The position numbers and the translations under genes were made by a program. From assembly GCF_015477805.1 (NCBI RefSeq), contig NZ_JADLQL010000002.1, positions 1,384,832 through 1,448,831 of the forward strand: a stretch of 64,000 nt of DNA. Reading direction: 5' to 3'. Positions 24,536-31,460 of this stretch are shown here, piece after piece. Position 1 is the stretch's first letter; every line of letters begins with the position of its first letter. The stretch comes from Nocardia flavorosea (GTDB taxonomy: Bacteria > Actinomycetota > Actinomycetes > Mycobacteriales > Mycobacteriaceae). The notes under the pieces were generated by a model. The model ran no database searches. It had not been told where the DNA came from and saw only the letters and a program-made list of their open reading frames with translations.

Positions 24536-24838
24536 TCAGGGCCGGGCGAATCGGTCGTCGCCGTCGAGTAGCTCACCGCCTGCGATCACCACGTCGACCA
24601 GTTCGGCGAGCGCGAGCCATTCCCGGGCGGCCCATACTGCGTCCGGGGTCAGGTATGGGATGACGACTACCTCGGCGCGGTGGTCGAGGATGTGCTCGAC
24701 GGCGATCATCACGGCCAGCCGAGGATGTTCGGTCTCGGTTGTGACGGTGAAGACCACTTCCAGTTCGTGCTGCTCGGTGCACTTGTCGATATCACCGGGG
24801 TCGGTCTCGTCGCGGCGCAGCACGATCGCGCGCCTCAC
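24536..24838 (-). CDS. Hypothetical small protein (phage cargo)
   Basis: 100 residues from ATG 24838, acidic, with an alternating hydrophobic pattern (LEVVFTVTTETEHPRLAVMI AVEHILDHRAEVVVIPYLTP) suggesting an alpha/beta fold. I do not recognise a family. Its start overlaps the stop of the upstream gene 24835-25095, so the two are co-transcribed. A strong terminator follows. Confidence 0.55.
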   Translation of the reverse strand: MRRAIVLRRDETDPGDIDKCTEQHELEVVFTVTTETEHPRLAVMIAVEHILDHRAEVVVIPYLTPDAVWAAREWLALAELVDVVIAGGELLDGDDRFARP

Positions 24839-25095
24839 GGTCGGATCGCCTGCGTGTAGTCCATCGCCGCGCTGTACCGCGGGCAGTCGTGGTGTTTGGC
24901 GTGCACGGCGAGGATCTGGTGCGCGTGCGCGTAGGAGTTGATCGGGCCGACGCCGGCGCGGCAGCCGGCGGGGTGATCGAGTGCGCGGAGCCCGTCGAGG
25001 GTGCGCTGGATCAACCCGCGGTTGGTGTTGTGCCAGCGTTGGAGTGTGGCGGCCCGGGCCGGTGTCCGGACCGGGAGCAGGGTCGGCTTGCTCAT
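24835..25095 (-). CDS. Hypothetical His-rich small protein (phage cargo)
   Basis: 86 residues from ATG 25095, chosen for GGGGAGA 7 bases upstream; the frame is open to 25170. The C-terminal half is rich in His and Cys (YAHAHQILAVHAKHHDCPRY), possibly a metal site. The N-terminal half is basic (PVRTPARAATLQRWHNTNRG). It heads the two-gene minus-strand unit and diverges from the DUF6879/XRE unit, sharing the 25096-25335 region for promoters. Function unknown. Confidence 0.5.
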   Translation of the reverse strand: MSKPTLLPVRTPARAATLQRWHNTNRGLIQRTLDGLRALDHPAGCRAGVGPINSYAHAHQILAVHAKHHDCPRYSAAMDYTQAIRP

Positions 25096-25241
25096 GGTGT
25101 CGTCTCCCCAGGGCGAGGCGGTAGTGGTGAGCGCCCCGGCGCTGGATCGTCGGCCGACGGTATGCGACACGGCATCGGGGATAAGAGAGCCGACGCCGGG
25201 GCTAAGACGACGGTATGAACCAGACCGCCCCGCGGGCTACA

Positions 25242-25261
25242 AAAGTGCCAGAAAGTGCCAG
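25242..25261. repeat. Tandem 10-bp direct repeat in a divergent promoter region
   Basis: AAAGTGCCAG occurs twice back to back (25242-25251, 25252-25261). A 10-bp period places both copies on one face of the helix. The pair lies between the minus-strand cargo unit and the plus-strand unit that ends in an XRE regulator, so it is a candidate operator for that regulator. Confidence 0.6.
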
Positions 25262-25335
25262 AACCATTGCACCAGCGATGATTTACCTGGGACTATGGAA
25301 CTCATCCCACGCACTCCTTTGCAAAGGTGACCATC

Positions 25336-25662
25336 ATGCACGTCAGATTCCTCGGCGGCCCCAGCGGCGGGCAAGGCTCTCCCCGTCTTTACGAAACCGA
25401 CCGCGGCACATTCGCTGTCCAGGGCTGGAAAACCGACCACGACGACCGCATCGAGATCCCCCATCGCCTGCTCTTCCACACCGAACCCGGGACATGCATT
25501 GCCGGACTGCAGGACACCGGACACGGGACGTTCCTGCTGACCGGTACCCCGATCACCGATTCGGAAGCGTTGGCGATCATGAAGATTCCCGGCCACGAAG
25601 CCGCCGTCGAGGTCCCCATCGGGCAGGAGGTGACGCCGGATGCGCCAAGTCCTCGGCGGTGA
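25336..25662 (+). CDS. Hypothetical protein upstream of the DUF6879 gene
   Basis: 108 residues from ATG 25336; GTG 25327 is in frame but overlaps the AAAGGTGA ribosome site. It is a compact beta-rich protein (HVRFLGGPSGGQGSPRLYET, HTEPGTCIAGLQDTGHGTFL, SEALAIMKIPGHEAAVEVPI). No family recognised. The stop lies 23 bases inside the next gene, so the three genes here form one operon. It may be an accessory partner of the XRE-DUF6879 pair. Confidence 0.6.
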   Translation: MHVRFLGGPSGGQGSPRLYETDRGTFAVQGWKTDHDDRIEIPHRLLFHTEPGTCIAGLQDTGHGTFLLTGTPITDSEALAIMKIPGHEAAVEVPIGQEVTPDAPSPRR

Positions 25663-26176
25663 TCCGTTCGACCGGCTTCTCGACGAGGCGAAAACGTCTG
25701 CGTTCCACCTCGAAACCAGTGACGACTACCTGGCGGAGACGGAGTCGGAGTCGCTTCGCCAGTGGCGGGAAGACGAGTCCAGCGATCCCGGCGGGGAGTG
25801 GTTCGATTCGTGGACCGATCAGGTCCGGCGGATGACCGAGCGCGGTGTCACAATGCGGCGTGTCCGGATCGTCAGCGAGCCACACACCGTCTACACCCGG
25901 TATCTGCTGGCGCTTGCCCGGCACAACGAGGCGGCCGGTGAACAGGTCCGGTACCTCGCCCGCCAAGACGCGCACCCGGCGGACGCCGCGAGTGACGATT
26001 TCTGGCTGCTCGACAACCGTCTCGTGTCGTTCAGCCTGTTCGACGACCGCGGATTCTGGATCGGCGGGGCAGTGACCGAGGACCCGGTTCTCGTCAGCAA
26101 CGCGATGGCCATACGCGACCGGGTGCTGGCCGCGGCGGTCCCGTCGGACATCTACCGGAGCCGGCACTCCCCGTGA
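25640..26176 (+). CDS. DUF6879 family protein
   Basis: 178 residues from ATG 25640. The sequence follows the actinobacterial DUF6879 pattern: an N-terminal FDRLLDEAKTSAFHLETSDD, a central MTERGVTMRRVRIVSEPHTV YTRYLLALARHNEAAGEQVR, and a late SDDFWLLDNRLVSFSLFDDR GFWIGGAV. In actinobacteria these proteins are typically encoded next to an XRE-DUF5753 regulator, as here (4-base overlap). Such pairs are discussed as regulator/antagonist or toxin-antitoxin-like modules linked to development; biochemical function is not established. Confidence 0.82.
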   Translation: MRQVLGGDPFDRLLDEAKTSAFHLETSDDYLAETESESLRQWREDESSDPGGEWFDSWTDQVRRMTERGVTMRRVRIVSEPHTVYTRYLLALARHNEAAGEQVRYLARQDAHPADAASDDFWLLDNRLVSFSLFDDRGFWIGGAVTEDPVLVSNAMAIRDRVLAAAVPSDIYRSRHSP

Positions 26177-27006
26177 CCGATGTTCTGCGGCTCAGGCAAG
26201 CTCTGGGCGCGCGTCTCCGCGAGCTTCGTAGGGACGCGGGCCTGGACGGCCGCCAGTTCAGTCTCGCGGCCGGCTGGCACTGGTCGAAGACGTCACGGAT
26301 CGAAACTGGTAAGCGCACACCGTCGGAGACCGATATCGGTGTCTGGTGCGAGGTGTGCGATGCGCGGCTGGCGAAACCGGATCTGGTGGCCGCGCTGCGC
26401 AATCTGGAAGCTCAGTGGACGGAATGGAAGCGGGTCGCGGCATCCGGGCACGCCCGCCGGCAGAAACGGGCTGTCGAGATCGAGGGGCAGGCCCGGCTGC
26501 AGCGCGTCTATGCGCCGGTGGTGTTGCCGGGGCTGTTGCAGACCGAGGACTACGCCCGTGCGGTACTCGCCCAGTGCATCCGGTTCCTGGACACCCCCGA
26601 TGATCTCGAGGCGGCGGTTGCGGCGAGGATGCAGCGGCAGTTGGTCCTGGATCAGATCCGGCACCGGTTCGTGCTCTTGGCCGACGAGGCCGCCCTGTAC
26701 AAGACGGTCGGCGACGATGCCGTGATGGCCGGCCAGCTCCGGCACCTGCTTGACACCGCGTTCGACAATCCTCGGCTCATCTTCGGTGTGGTGCCGCTGA
26801 CTGCCGAGTTCACCTACATCACGACGTCCTTCGACATCCTGGACAACCGGGTCGCGATGATCGAGACCATCAGCGCAGAGCTGACGGTGGTGACGGCGTC
26901 GGAGCTGGCGCTGTATGAGAAGGCATGGAAGGCGCTGAGCAAACAGGCGGCGTACGGCGACCGCGCCCGGGAGCTGATCACAGTCGCACTGGAGAAGCGC
27001 ACCTAA
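26173..27006 (+). CDS. XRE-family regulator with DUF5753 domain (Scr1/WhiJ-like)
   Basis: 277 residues from GTG 26173. The N-terminal helix-turn-helix (LGARLRELRRDAGLDGRQFS LAAGWHWSKTSRIETGKRTP) binds DNA. The C-terminal DUF5753 starts at YAPVVLPGLLQTEDYARAVL and continues past RRQLVLDQ-like and DNPRLIFGVVPLTAEFTYIT segments. This two-part layout is abundant in Streptomyces and Nocardia, where the small or DUF6879 neighbour modulates DNA binding. It probably autoregulates; the tandem AAAGTGCCAG repeat upstream of the operon is a candidate site. Confidence 0.9.
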   Translation: MTDVLRLRQALGARLRELRRDAGLDGRQFSLAAGWHWSKTSRIETGKRTPSETDIGVWCEVCDARLAKPDLVAALRNLEAQWTEWKRVAASGHARRQKRAVEIEGQARLQRVYAPVVLPGLLQTEDYARAVLAQCIRFLDTPDDLEAAVAARMQRQLVLDQIRHRFVLLADEAALYKTVGDDAVMAGQLRHLLDTAFDNPRLIFGVVPLTAEFTYITTSFDILDNRVAMIETISAELTVVTASELALYEKAWKALSKQAAYGDRARELITVALEKRT

Positions 27007-27115
27007 CCCTCGGCGCACCGCGTTCTGTGATCGTTACCGCGATCTCCCGCAGATTCGACTGCAACCGATTATCCTGGATTACAGGACATCCCCTTGAGGG
27101 ATTCCCACCCGCCTT

Positions 27116-27139
27116 CGACCCCGCCAGCGTGCGGGGTCG
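27116..27139. terminator. Hairpin terminator between convergent genes
   Basis: CGACCCCG (27116-27123) pairs perfectly with CGGGGTCG (27132-27139) across an 8-nt loop. It separates the XRE gene (plus) from the DUF3800 gene (minus). Confidence 0.75.
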
Positions 27140-27160
27140 TCGTGCGTCTGGAGACGAATA

Positions 27161-27868
27161 TCACAATGGCCAGTAACGCACAGAGCCGCGGGCCCGCAAA
27201 TCTTCCAGCATGTCCCAGAGTTCGGCATAGAACGCCCTGGTCTTCTCGTGCTCCGCCGGATGCCGGTGCCTGTTGAGGACGTAGGTGACCATATCCACCG
27301 CCTGCACCATCCTGCTGTGACAGGACGGAGCGAAGTGCAAGGTATCGGCGATCCGCGGCAGCCGTGAAGGCGTGTACCCGCCCGTTCCGTTTCTCCGGTA
27401 GTCCTGCAGTTTCTCTCGGTAGACATCCCGGTTCTGAACCTCGTCGCAGATGCACAGGATGTGCTGATCTTGGTTCTTCGCGTGGACGTTGAGCTTTTCC
27501 AGGGTGAACTTCAGCGACCATTCGTGCGGGTCGTTGCTGGCATGCCAATCGACCTTGCGCTCGATGAGTCCGCCACGAAACCATGCCAGATCCTCGAACG
27601 ACGCGATAGTTTCCACGGCGTCTCGGTAGACGGATACCCGGGCCCGGGCCTTCCCCTTCAGGGGCTCCCAGTGACCGCTCCCGGCGTCGACCTCGTATCC
27701 ATGGAGTTCAGCATCCTCGTCAAGTTCGGGAAACCTATCGACGGCACGCTCCACTACTTCGTCCAGAGCGGCTGTTATTTCGGGAATGGAGTCGGCCGGG
27801 CAGGCCAGCGCGGAAACCCAATGCTCCTCTCCGCGCTTGTAAGTTTCGTCGATGTAGGCCAGAAGCAC
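27161..27868 (-). CDS. DUF3800 family protein
   Basis: 235 residues from ATG 27868. It opens with the family hallmark MLLAYIDETYKRG (the acidic YIDES/T motif). Later come FRGGLIERKVDWHASNDPHE, the conserved HILCICDEVQNRD strand, and the C-terminal HFAPSCHSRMVQAVDMVTYV LNRH. DUF3800 has an RNase H-like appearance and is often found in prophages and defence islands. It is the last gene before the tRNA, facing the XRE operon. Whether it belongs to the prophage or the host is not certain. Confidence 0.85.
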   Translation of the reverse strand: MLLAYIDETYKRGEEHWVSALACPADSIPEITAALDEVVERAVDRFPELDEDAELHGYEVDAGSGHWEPLKGKARARVSVYRDAVETIASFEDLAWFRGGLIERKVDWHASNDPHEWSLKFTLEKLNVHAKNQDQHILCICDEVQNRDVYREKLQDYRRNGTGGYTPSRLPRIADTLHFAPSCHSRMVQAVDMVTYVLNRHRHPAEHEKTRAFYAELWDMLEDLRARGSVRYWPL

Positions 27869-28056
27869 CGGCCGACTCTATCCGGTCAGAGCTTCCAGCA
27901 TGCGGGATTGTGCGGCTGTGCCCCACTCGCGCAACGGATCCCGATGTCCGTGGCGAGTTCCCGGGACCATCGGACTGAGGCCTGTAGCAACCAGCGGGCA
28001 TGCATTGAGCTGGGGCGATTCGCCCGATTCGGGTTCCAATCCAGAATCGGCGCATA

Positions 28057-28082
28057 GGGTACAGTTTTGGGTACAGTACCCA
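28057..28082. repeat. Direct repeat and palindrome near the prophage end
   Basis: GGGTACAG occurs at 28057-28064 and 28069-28076, 12 bases apart. The second copy is part of the perfect palindrome TGGGTACAGTACCCA (28068-28082). The site is 55 bases from the tRNA 3' end and 190 bases upstream of the DUF3800 start. Candidate integrase/excisionase arm site or operator. The remaining 27869-28056 holds no convincing gene. Confidence 0.55.
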
Positions 28083-28136
28083 AATGCCCTGGAGGTTGGC
28101 TTCTCTTATTTCGCCTGGTCAGCGTACATTTTCTGG

Positions 28137-28210
28137 TGGAGCCGGTGACGGGAATCGAACCCGCGCTGTCTGCTTGGGAAGCAGAAGTTCTGCCATTGAA
28201 CTACACCGGC
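28137..28210 (-). tRNA. tRNA-Gly (anticodon CCC), likely prophage attachment locus
   Basis: Read on the minus strand: 7-bp acceptor stem GCCGGTG/CACCGGC, D-arm GTTCAATGGCAGAAC, anticodon stem TCTGC/GCAGA with loop TTCCCAA (anticodon CCC), T-arm GCGGG-TTCGATT-CCCGT, discriminator T and encoded CCA (28137-28139). It decodes GGG. The 3' end faces the prophage, the usual orientation when a phage integrates in a tRNA and rebuilds its 3' end. Confidence 0.97.
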
Positions 28211-28300
28211 GCACGCCTGTCGGCGCGAAGGCGAGCTTAGCAGAGGGCCGACCGGGGGCCGAAATCTTTCGCCGATTCCGGCCCCGGTGCACGGCCTCGG

Positions 28301-28672
28301 TCAGGCTTCGGACCAGACGCCGAGTTGGTTGCCGCTGGGGTCGGTGAAGTGGAAGCGGCGGCCGCCGGGGAAATCGAAGGGGCCTTCGGTGACCGTGCCG
28401 CCGGCGGCGCCGACGGAACGCAAGCTGGTGTCGAGGTCGTTCGAGTAGAGCAGGACCAGGGGGCCGCCGGTGCGGACCTCGGAACCGGCGGCCAGGCCGC
28501 CCGCTTCGCCTTCGCTGCCGTCGAAGCGGCGGATACCGGCGTACTGCGGGCCGTAGTCGTTGAATTCCCAGCCGAAGGCGGAGCGGTAGAAGGTTTTCGC
28601 GGCTTCCAGGTCGGTGGCGGTGAGTTCGATGTAGTCGATGCCGTGGTGGGTGTGCGAGCTGGTGTCGGACAT
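28301..28672 (-). CDS. VOC-family (glyoxalase/bleomycin-resistance fold) protein
   Basis: 123 residues from ATG 28672, preferred over ATG 28678 because GAGGAG at 28681-28686 gives an 8-base spacing. The fold is one paired beta-alpha-beta3 domain: [29 protein letters not shown], then [20 protein letters not shown], and the end [19 protein letters not shown]. Possible metal ligands are His15-type residues near the start and the final Glu. Substrate unknown; small stand-alone VOC proteins bind or modify small molecules. First host gene after the tRNA, diverging from dcd. Confidence 0.88.
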   Translation of the reverse strand: MSDTSSHTHHGIDYIELTATDLEAAKTFYRSAFGWEFNDYGPQYAGIRRFDGSEGEAGGLAAGSEVRTGGPLVLLYSNDLDTSLRSVGAAGGTVTEGPFDFPGGRRFHFTDPSGNQLGVWSEA

Positions 28673-28805
28673 GGGCATTCCTCCTCGTTGGGCCGGCGAA
28701 TGTCGGCGGGTCGTCGGAGCTGCGTCGGTCAGGTGCAGTGTGCCCGCGAGGTATGACAGGAAACGGTGCCGCCGGACCGGGGCCACCTGCCCGGATCGCG
28801 GTCGC

Positions 28806-28811
28806 TACGCT
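28806..28811 (+). promoter_or_regulatory. -10 element of dcd, leaderless transcript likely
   Basis: TACGCT ends 6 bases before the GTG start of dcd. That spacing puts the transcription start at or next to the GTG, and no Shine-Dalgarno sequence is present, so a leaderless mRNA is the simplest reading. Confidence 0.5.
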
Positions 28812-28817
28812 CGTGGC

Positions 28818-29390
28818 GTGCTGCTTTCCGATCGTGATATCCGGGCGGAGTTCGCCGCCGGGCGGCTCGGGCTCGAACCGTTCGAGGACAACCTGGTCCA
28901 GCCGTCCAGTATCGACGTGCGGCTGGACCGGATGTTCCGGGTGTTCAACAACACCCGCTACACCCATATCGACCCGGCGCAGCGCCAGGACGAGCTGACG
29001 AGTCTGGTGGAGCCCGCTGCGGGTGAACCGTTCGTGCTGCATCCGGGAGAATTCGTGCTCGGGTCCACGCTGGAGGTGTGCAGCCTGCCCGACGATCTGG
29101 CGGGCCGGTTGGAGGGTAAGTCGAGTCTGGGCCGGCTGGGGTTGCTCACTCATTCGACGGCCGGGTTCATCGACCCCGGGTTCAGCGGGCACATCACCCT
29201 CGAACTGTCGAATGTGGCGAATCTGCCCATCACGTTGTGGCCGGGGATGAAAATCGGGCAGTTGTGCCTGTTCCGGTTGACCAGTCCGGCGGAGAACCCG
29301 TACGGCAGTGCGGGCACCGGCTCGAAGTATCAGGGGCAGCGCGGGCCGACGCCGTCGCGGGCGTATCTGAACTTCCCGCCCCGGGACTGA
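28818..29390 (+). CDS. dcd: dCTP deaminase (probably bifunctional, dUMP-forming)
   Basis: 190 residues from GTG 28818, the same length as I recall for the mycobacterial enzyme. Family motifs run [21 protein letters not shown] (nucleotide binding), [35 protein letters not shown] (with the catalytic Glu in the LELSN strand region), and a C-terminal [14 protein letters not shown] lid. It converts dCTP to dUTP, and in mycobacteria on to dUMP, for thymidylate synthesis. Its neighbourhood with UDP-glucose dehydrogenase resembles M. tuberculosis Rv0321-Rv0322, although several genes intervene here. Confidence 0.96.
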   Translation: MLLSDRDIRAEFAAGRLGLEPFEDNLVQPSSIDVRLDRMFRVFNNTRYTHIDPAQRQDELTSLVEPAAGEPFVLHPGEFVLGSTLEVCSLPDDLAGRLEGKSSLGRLGLLTHSTAGFIDPGFSGHITLELSNVANLPITLWPGMKIGQLCLFRLTSPAENPYGSAGTGSKYQGQRGPTPSRAYLNFPPRD

Positions 29391-29458
29391 GGCGGCCGGT
29401 GGGCAACCGTTGACCCGGCCCTGGGGGACGTGCTGCTTTTGCCGGCTGGGCGATGCGT

Positions 29459-30022
29459 TCAGTGTTTCTCGGGTGGGCCGAGCACGATATCGGTGGCCCG
29501 GGCCATGATGGCGGCGCGGTCCACACCGCCGGGTGGGTCGGCGACCAGGAAATGCATGCCGATTCGCGTACTGAAGGCGAGCAGGCTGCGGGCTTCGATC
29601 TCGACCGGGTCGGTGAAGTAGGCGCCGATCATCTCGCGCAGCAACCGCATGCGCTGGTTGTCCACCCGGCGCAGGCGGGCGGCCACGGCTTCGTCGCGGC
29701 GGGCCCAGTCGCGGATCGCGAGGTCGATCGGTAGCAGTTCCGGGGAGAGGGTGAGTGCGCCGGCGCGCTGGATTTTGGCCCGTGGGGCGCCGCCTTCGCG
29801 GTCGACGCTGTCGAGGACCTCGTCGACACTGCGCCGCTCCCAGGTGTCCAGCATGGCTTCGAGCAGGGCGTTGCGGTCGGCGAAGTAGCCGTAGAAGCCG
29901 CCCTTGGTGACGCCCAGTTTTTTCGCGAGTGCTTCGACGCGGACTGCGTCGGGACCTCCGTGAGCGAGGGTACGCAGACCTTCGTCTATCCAGTCGGCAC
30001 TCGGTGTGCGCGCCGTTCCCAT
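29459..30022 (-). CDS. TetR/AcrR-family transcriptional regulator
   Basis: 187 residues from ATG 30022 with GGGGAGA upstream; the longer open frame to 30574 is antisense to the next gene. The N-terminal DNA-binding domain is clear: DWIDEGLRTLAHGGPDAVRV EALAKKLGVTKGGFYGYFAD RNALLEAML. The C-terminal ligand domain is helical (LLREMIGAYFTDPVEIEARS). It diverges from gene 30122-30634, with two identical-arm palindromes between them, so it very likely represses both genes. Confidence 0.93.
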   Translation of the reverse strand: MGTARTPSADWIDEGLRTLAHGGPDAVRVEALAKKLGVTKGGFYGYFADRNALLEAMLDTWERRSVDEVLDSVDREGGAPRAKIQRAGALTLSPELLPIDLAIRDWARRDEAVAARLRRVDNQRMRLLREMIGAYFTDPVEIEARSLLAFSTRIGMHFLVADPPGGVDRAAIMARATDIVLGPPEKH

Positions 30023-30051
30023 TGTTGTGTCTCCCCTCACCGTCGGACATC

Positions 30052-30099
30052 TATACGCCGCCGTATATCTGCGGTAGCGTTGATATACGCCACCGTATA
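30052..30099. promoter_or_regulatory. Paired TetR operators (TATACG-N4-CGTATA, two copies)
   Basis: TATACGCCGCCGTATA (30052-30067) and TATACGCCACCGTATA (30084-30099) have identical 6-bp arms and 4-bp spacers; their centres are 32 bp apart, about three helical turns. They fill the 99-bp gap between the tetR gene and the divergent gene at 30122. Confidence 0.85.
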
Positions 30100-30121
30100 A
30101 CAGGCAGAGGGAGATGCGGCG

Positions 30122-30634
30122 ATGACTGACCCTTCCCCGGACCGTGTGGTCGAAGGCCACCCCGATCCGATCGCATTTCAGCAGTACAACATCACCGACT
30201 CGACCCGAGCGCGCAGCGCGTCGACCGGATACGACTACATCGATCAGTTCACGCTGGTCACCGCCGCGGCGGCGGCCGGGACACCGCAAGCGTGGGCGCG
30301 GGCGGCGCTCGACACCGTCGCCGGAATCAAAGGCCGGCTGATCTGGCGCGGTCTGCTGGGACTCCGGCTCGCCCGGCGGTCGTCCCCCGAGCATGTGGCC
30401 GGATGGGAGATCGTCGAACTCGGTGAAACCTGGATCACTCTCGCAGCCCGGTCCTGGTTGCTCACCGGCAGTCTCGTGATCGAGGTCGAGGAAAACAGTG
30501 TTTCCCTGGCCACCTTCGTGCGGTACGAGCGGCCGATCGGCGAGCGCATCTGGACATTCGCTTCCCGGGGGCATCGCCGGTTCGCGCCCGAACTGCTACC
30601 CGCCGCACAGCGAATTCTGCGGCCACATCCGTGA
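30122..30634 (+). CDS. Hypothetical protein, predicted TetR target
   Basis: 170 residues from ATG 30122, after GAGGGAG. The body (YDYIDQFTLVTAAAAAGTPQ AWARAALDTV, VAGWEIVELGETWITLAARS WLLTGSLVIEVEENSVSLAT FVRYERPIGERIWTFASRGH) looks like a DUF2867-type or START-like beta-grasp pocket, but I cannot name it firmly. It is transcribed divergently from the TetR regulator across two operators, so it is probably induced by that regulator's ligand. A bidirectional terminator follows. Confidence 0.7.
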   Translation: MTDPSPDRVVEGHPDPIAFQQYNITDSTRARSASTGYDYIDQFTLVTAAAAAGTPQAWARAALDTVAGIKGRLIWRGLLGLRLARRSSPEHVAGWEIVELGETWITLAARSWLLTGSLVIEVEENSVSLATFVRYERPIGERIWTFASRGHRRFAPELLPAAQRILRPHP

Positions 30635-30726
30635 TACCGGACCGGTCGGGGCAGATGGCCGGCCCGGTACCACGGCGGCTGTCCTGGGACAGCCTGTCCC
30701 CACGGTCACCCGTCGGCGCCGCGGGC

Positions 30727-30767
30727 GGGTTACGCCGGCCCGCCTCGTGAGCCGCCCGGCGTAACCC
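30727..30767. terminator. Bidirectional hairpin terminator
   Basis: GGGTTACGCCGG (30727-30738) and CCGGCGTAACCC (30756-30767) are perfect reverse complements with a 17-nt loop, between the convergent genes ending at 30634 and 30777. Confidence 0.8.
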
Positions 30768-30776
30768 CATCCCCGG

Positions 30777-31223
30777 TCATTCCCGGTTGCCGCCCGCCAG
30801 GAGTGCGGCGTTGATAACCGAGGACAGTGGGGGTAGCAGGCCGTCGCGTTCGGGCGGCACCACCCAGTTGCAGCCTTCCCGGTTCCAGCGGCCCATCCCG
30901 GTGGGCAGCATGACCGCACTGCCCACGCCGGGAATGTCGATTTCGATGCGGTGCAGCATTTCCACCACTTCGGGATCGGGCCGGCGATCCGGATAGGCCA
31001 CAAAACTCCAGCGAATCTGACGGGCCAGCACGGGAACCCGGATATCCCGTGAGTCCAGCAGTTCGCGGACGGCGCGCGCGCGTTCGGTGGGCAGGTGGAT
31101 GACGCAGGCCCGGCTGGTGATCGGCAGCATCACGAAACCGCCGCGTTCGGTGGCCGGTAAACCGAATTCGTGACGATAGTAGGCGGCCCAGTCGTCGACC
31201 GTTCTGAGCTTTTCCACATTCAC
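30777..31223 (-). CDS. Hypothetical protein paired with an XRE regulator
   Basis: 148 residues from GTG 31223, with AGGGGA 7 bases upstream; the open frame reaches 31376 but enters a tandem repeat. The sequence (TVDDWAAYYRHEFGLPATER, MLPITSRACVIHLPTERARA, MLHRIEIDIPGVGSAVMLPT) has the feel of a truncated bifunctional primase/polymerase N-domain, which is common in Nocardia, but active-site residues cannot be verified. It diverges from the XRE gene at 31461, an arrangement frequent in actinomycetes. Confidence 0.6.
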   Translation of the reverse strand: MNVEKLRTVDDWAAYYRHEFGLPATERGGFVMLPITSRACVIHLPTERARAVRELLDSRDIRVPVLARQIRWSFVAYPDRRPDPEVVEMLHRIEIDIPGVGSAVMLPTGMGRWNREGCNWVVPPERDGLLPPLSSVINAALLAGGNRE

Positions 31224-31237
31224 GGTGAATCCCCTTG

Positions 31238-31273
31238 CCTCCCTGGCGTGCCGGGCCTCCCTGGCGTGCCGGG
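31238..31273. repeat. 18-bp tandem duplication in a divergent promoter region
   Basis: CCTCCCTGGCGTGCCGGG occurs twice without gap (31238-31255, 31256-31273). It lies just upstream of the minus-strand start at 31223. It may double a regulator site or simply be a slippage event. Confidence 0.75.
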
Positions 31274-31460
31274 CCACGGCCGGTGGCGGTCTCGCTTCTG
31301 TCTTTCCAGGATCCCGCCTGGACGGGCGTGCCGGAACCGCCTTCGTGCTTGCGTTCCACTGCCCTTGCGCTGCCATTCGCAGCGGTAACGAAATTCCTTG
31401 TGGTTGCAGTCACATTCGGCTCGTACCCTGGGGAAGAAATCGTTCGGAAAGGGTGACAAC

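Larger units (their letters stand above)
1..28136. mobile_element. Siphovirus-type prophage, right part (left end outside window)
   Basis: The sequence shows a co-directional run with the canonical actinophage order: HNH, terminases, portal, scaffold, capsid, connectors, tail, tape measure, minor tail proteins, lysis genes. It is followed by small cargo genes on both strands. The segment stops at the 3' end of a tRNA-Gly gene at 28137-28210, and tRNA 3' ends are common tyrosine-integrase targets. No integrase, excisionase or replication gene is visible, so they probably lie left of position 1. The exact right boundary is inferred: the attachment core may reach into the tRNA, and the DUF3800 gene could be chromosomal. 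All structural genes look intact, so the prophage may be functional. Confidence 0.9.

Noticed and set aside
27900..28148. Plus-strand ORF between the DUF3800 gene and the tRNA
   Set aside because: It runs into the tRNA 3' end, lacks a ribosome site and has no codon bias.
28119..30050. 643-residue minus-strand frame across the tRNA, VOC, dcd and tetR genes
   Set aside because: It crosses a tRNA and several certain genes and has an Arg/Pro-rich shadow composition.
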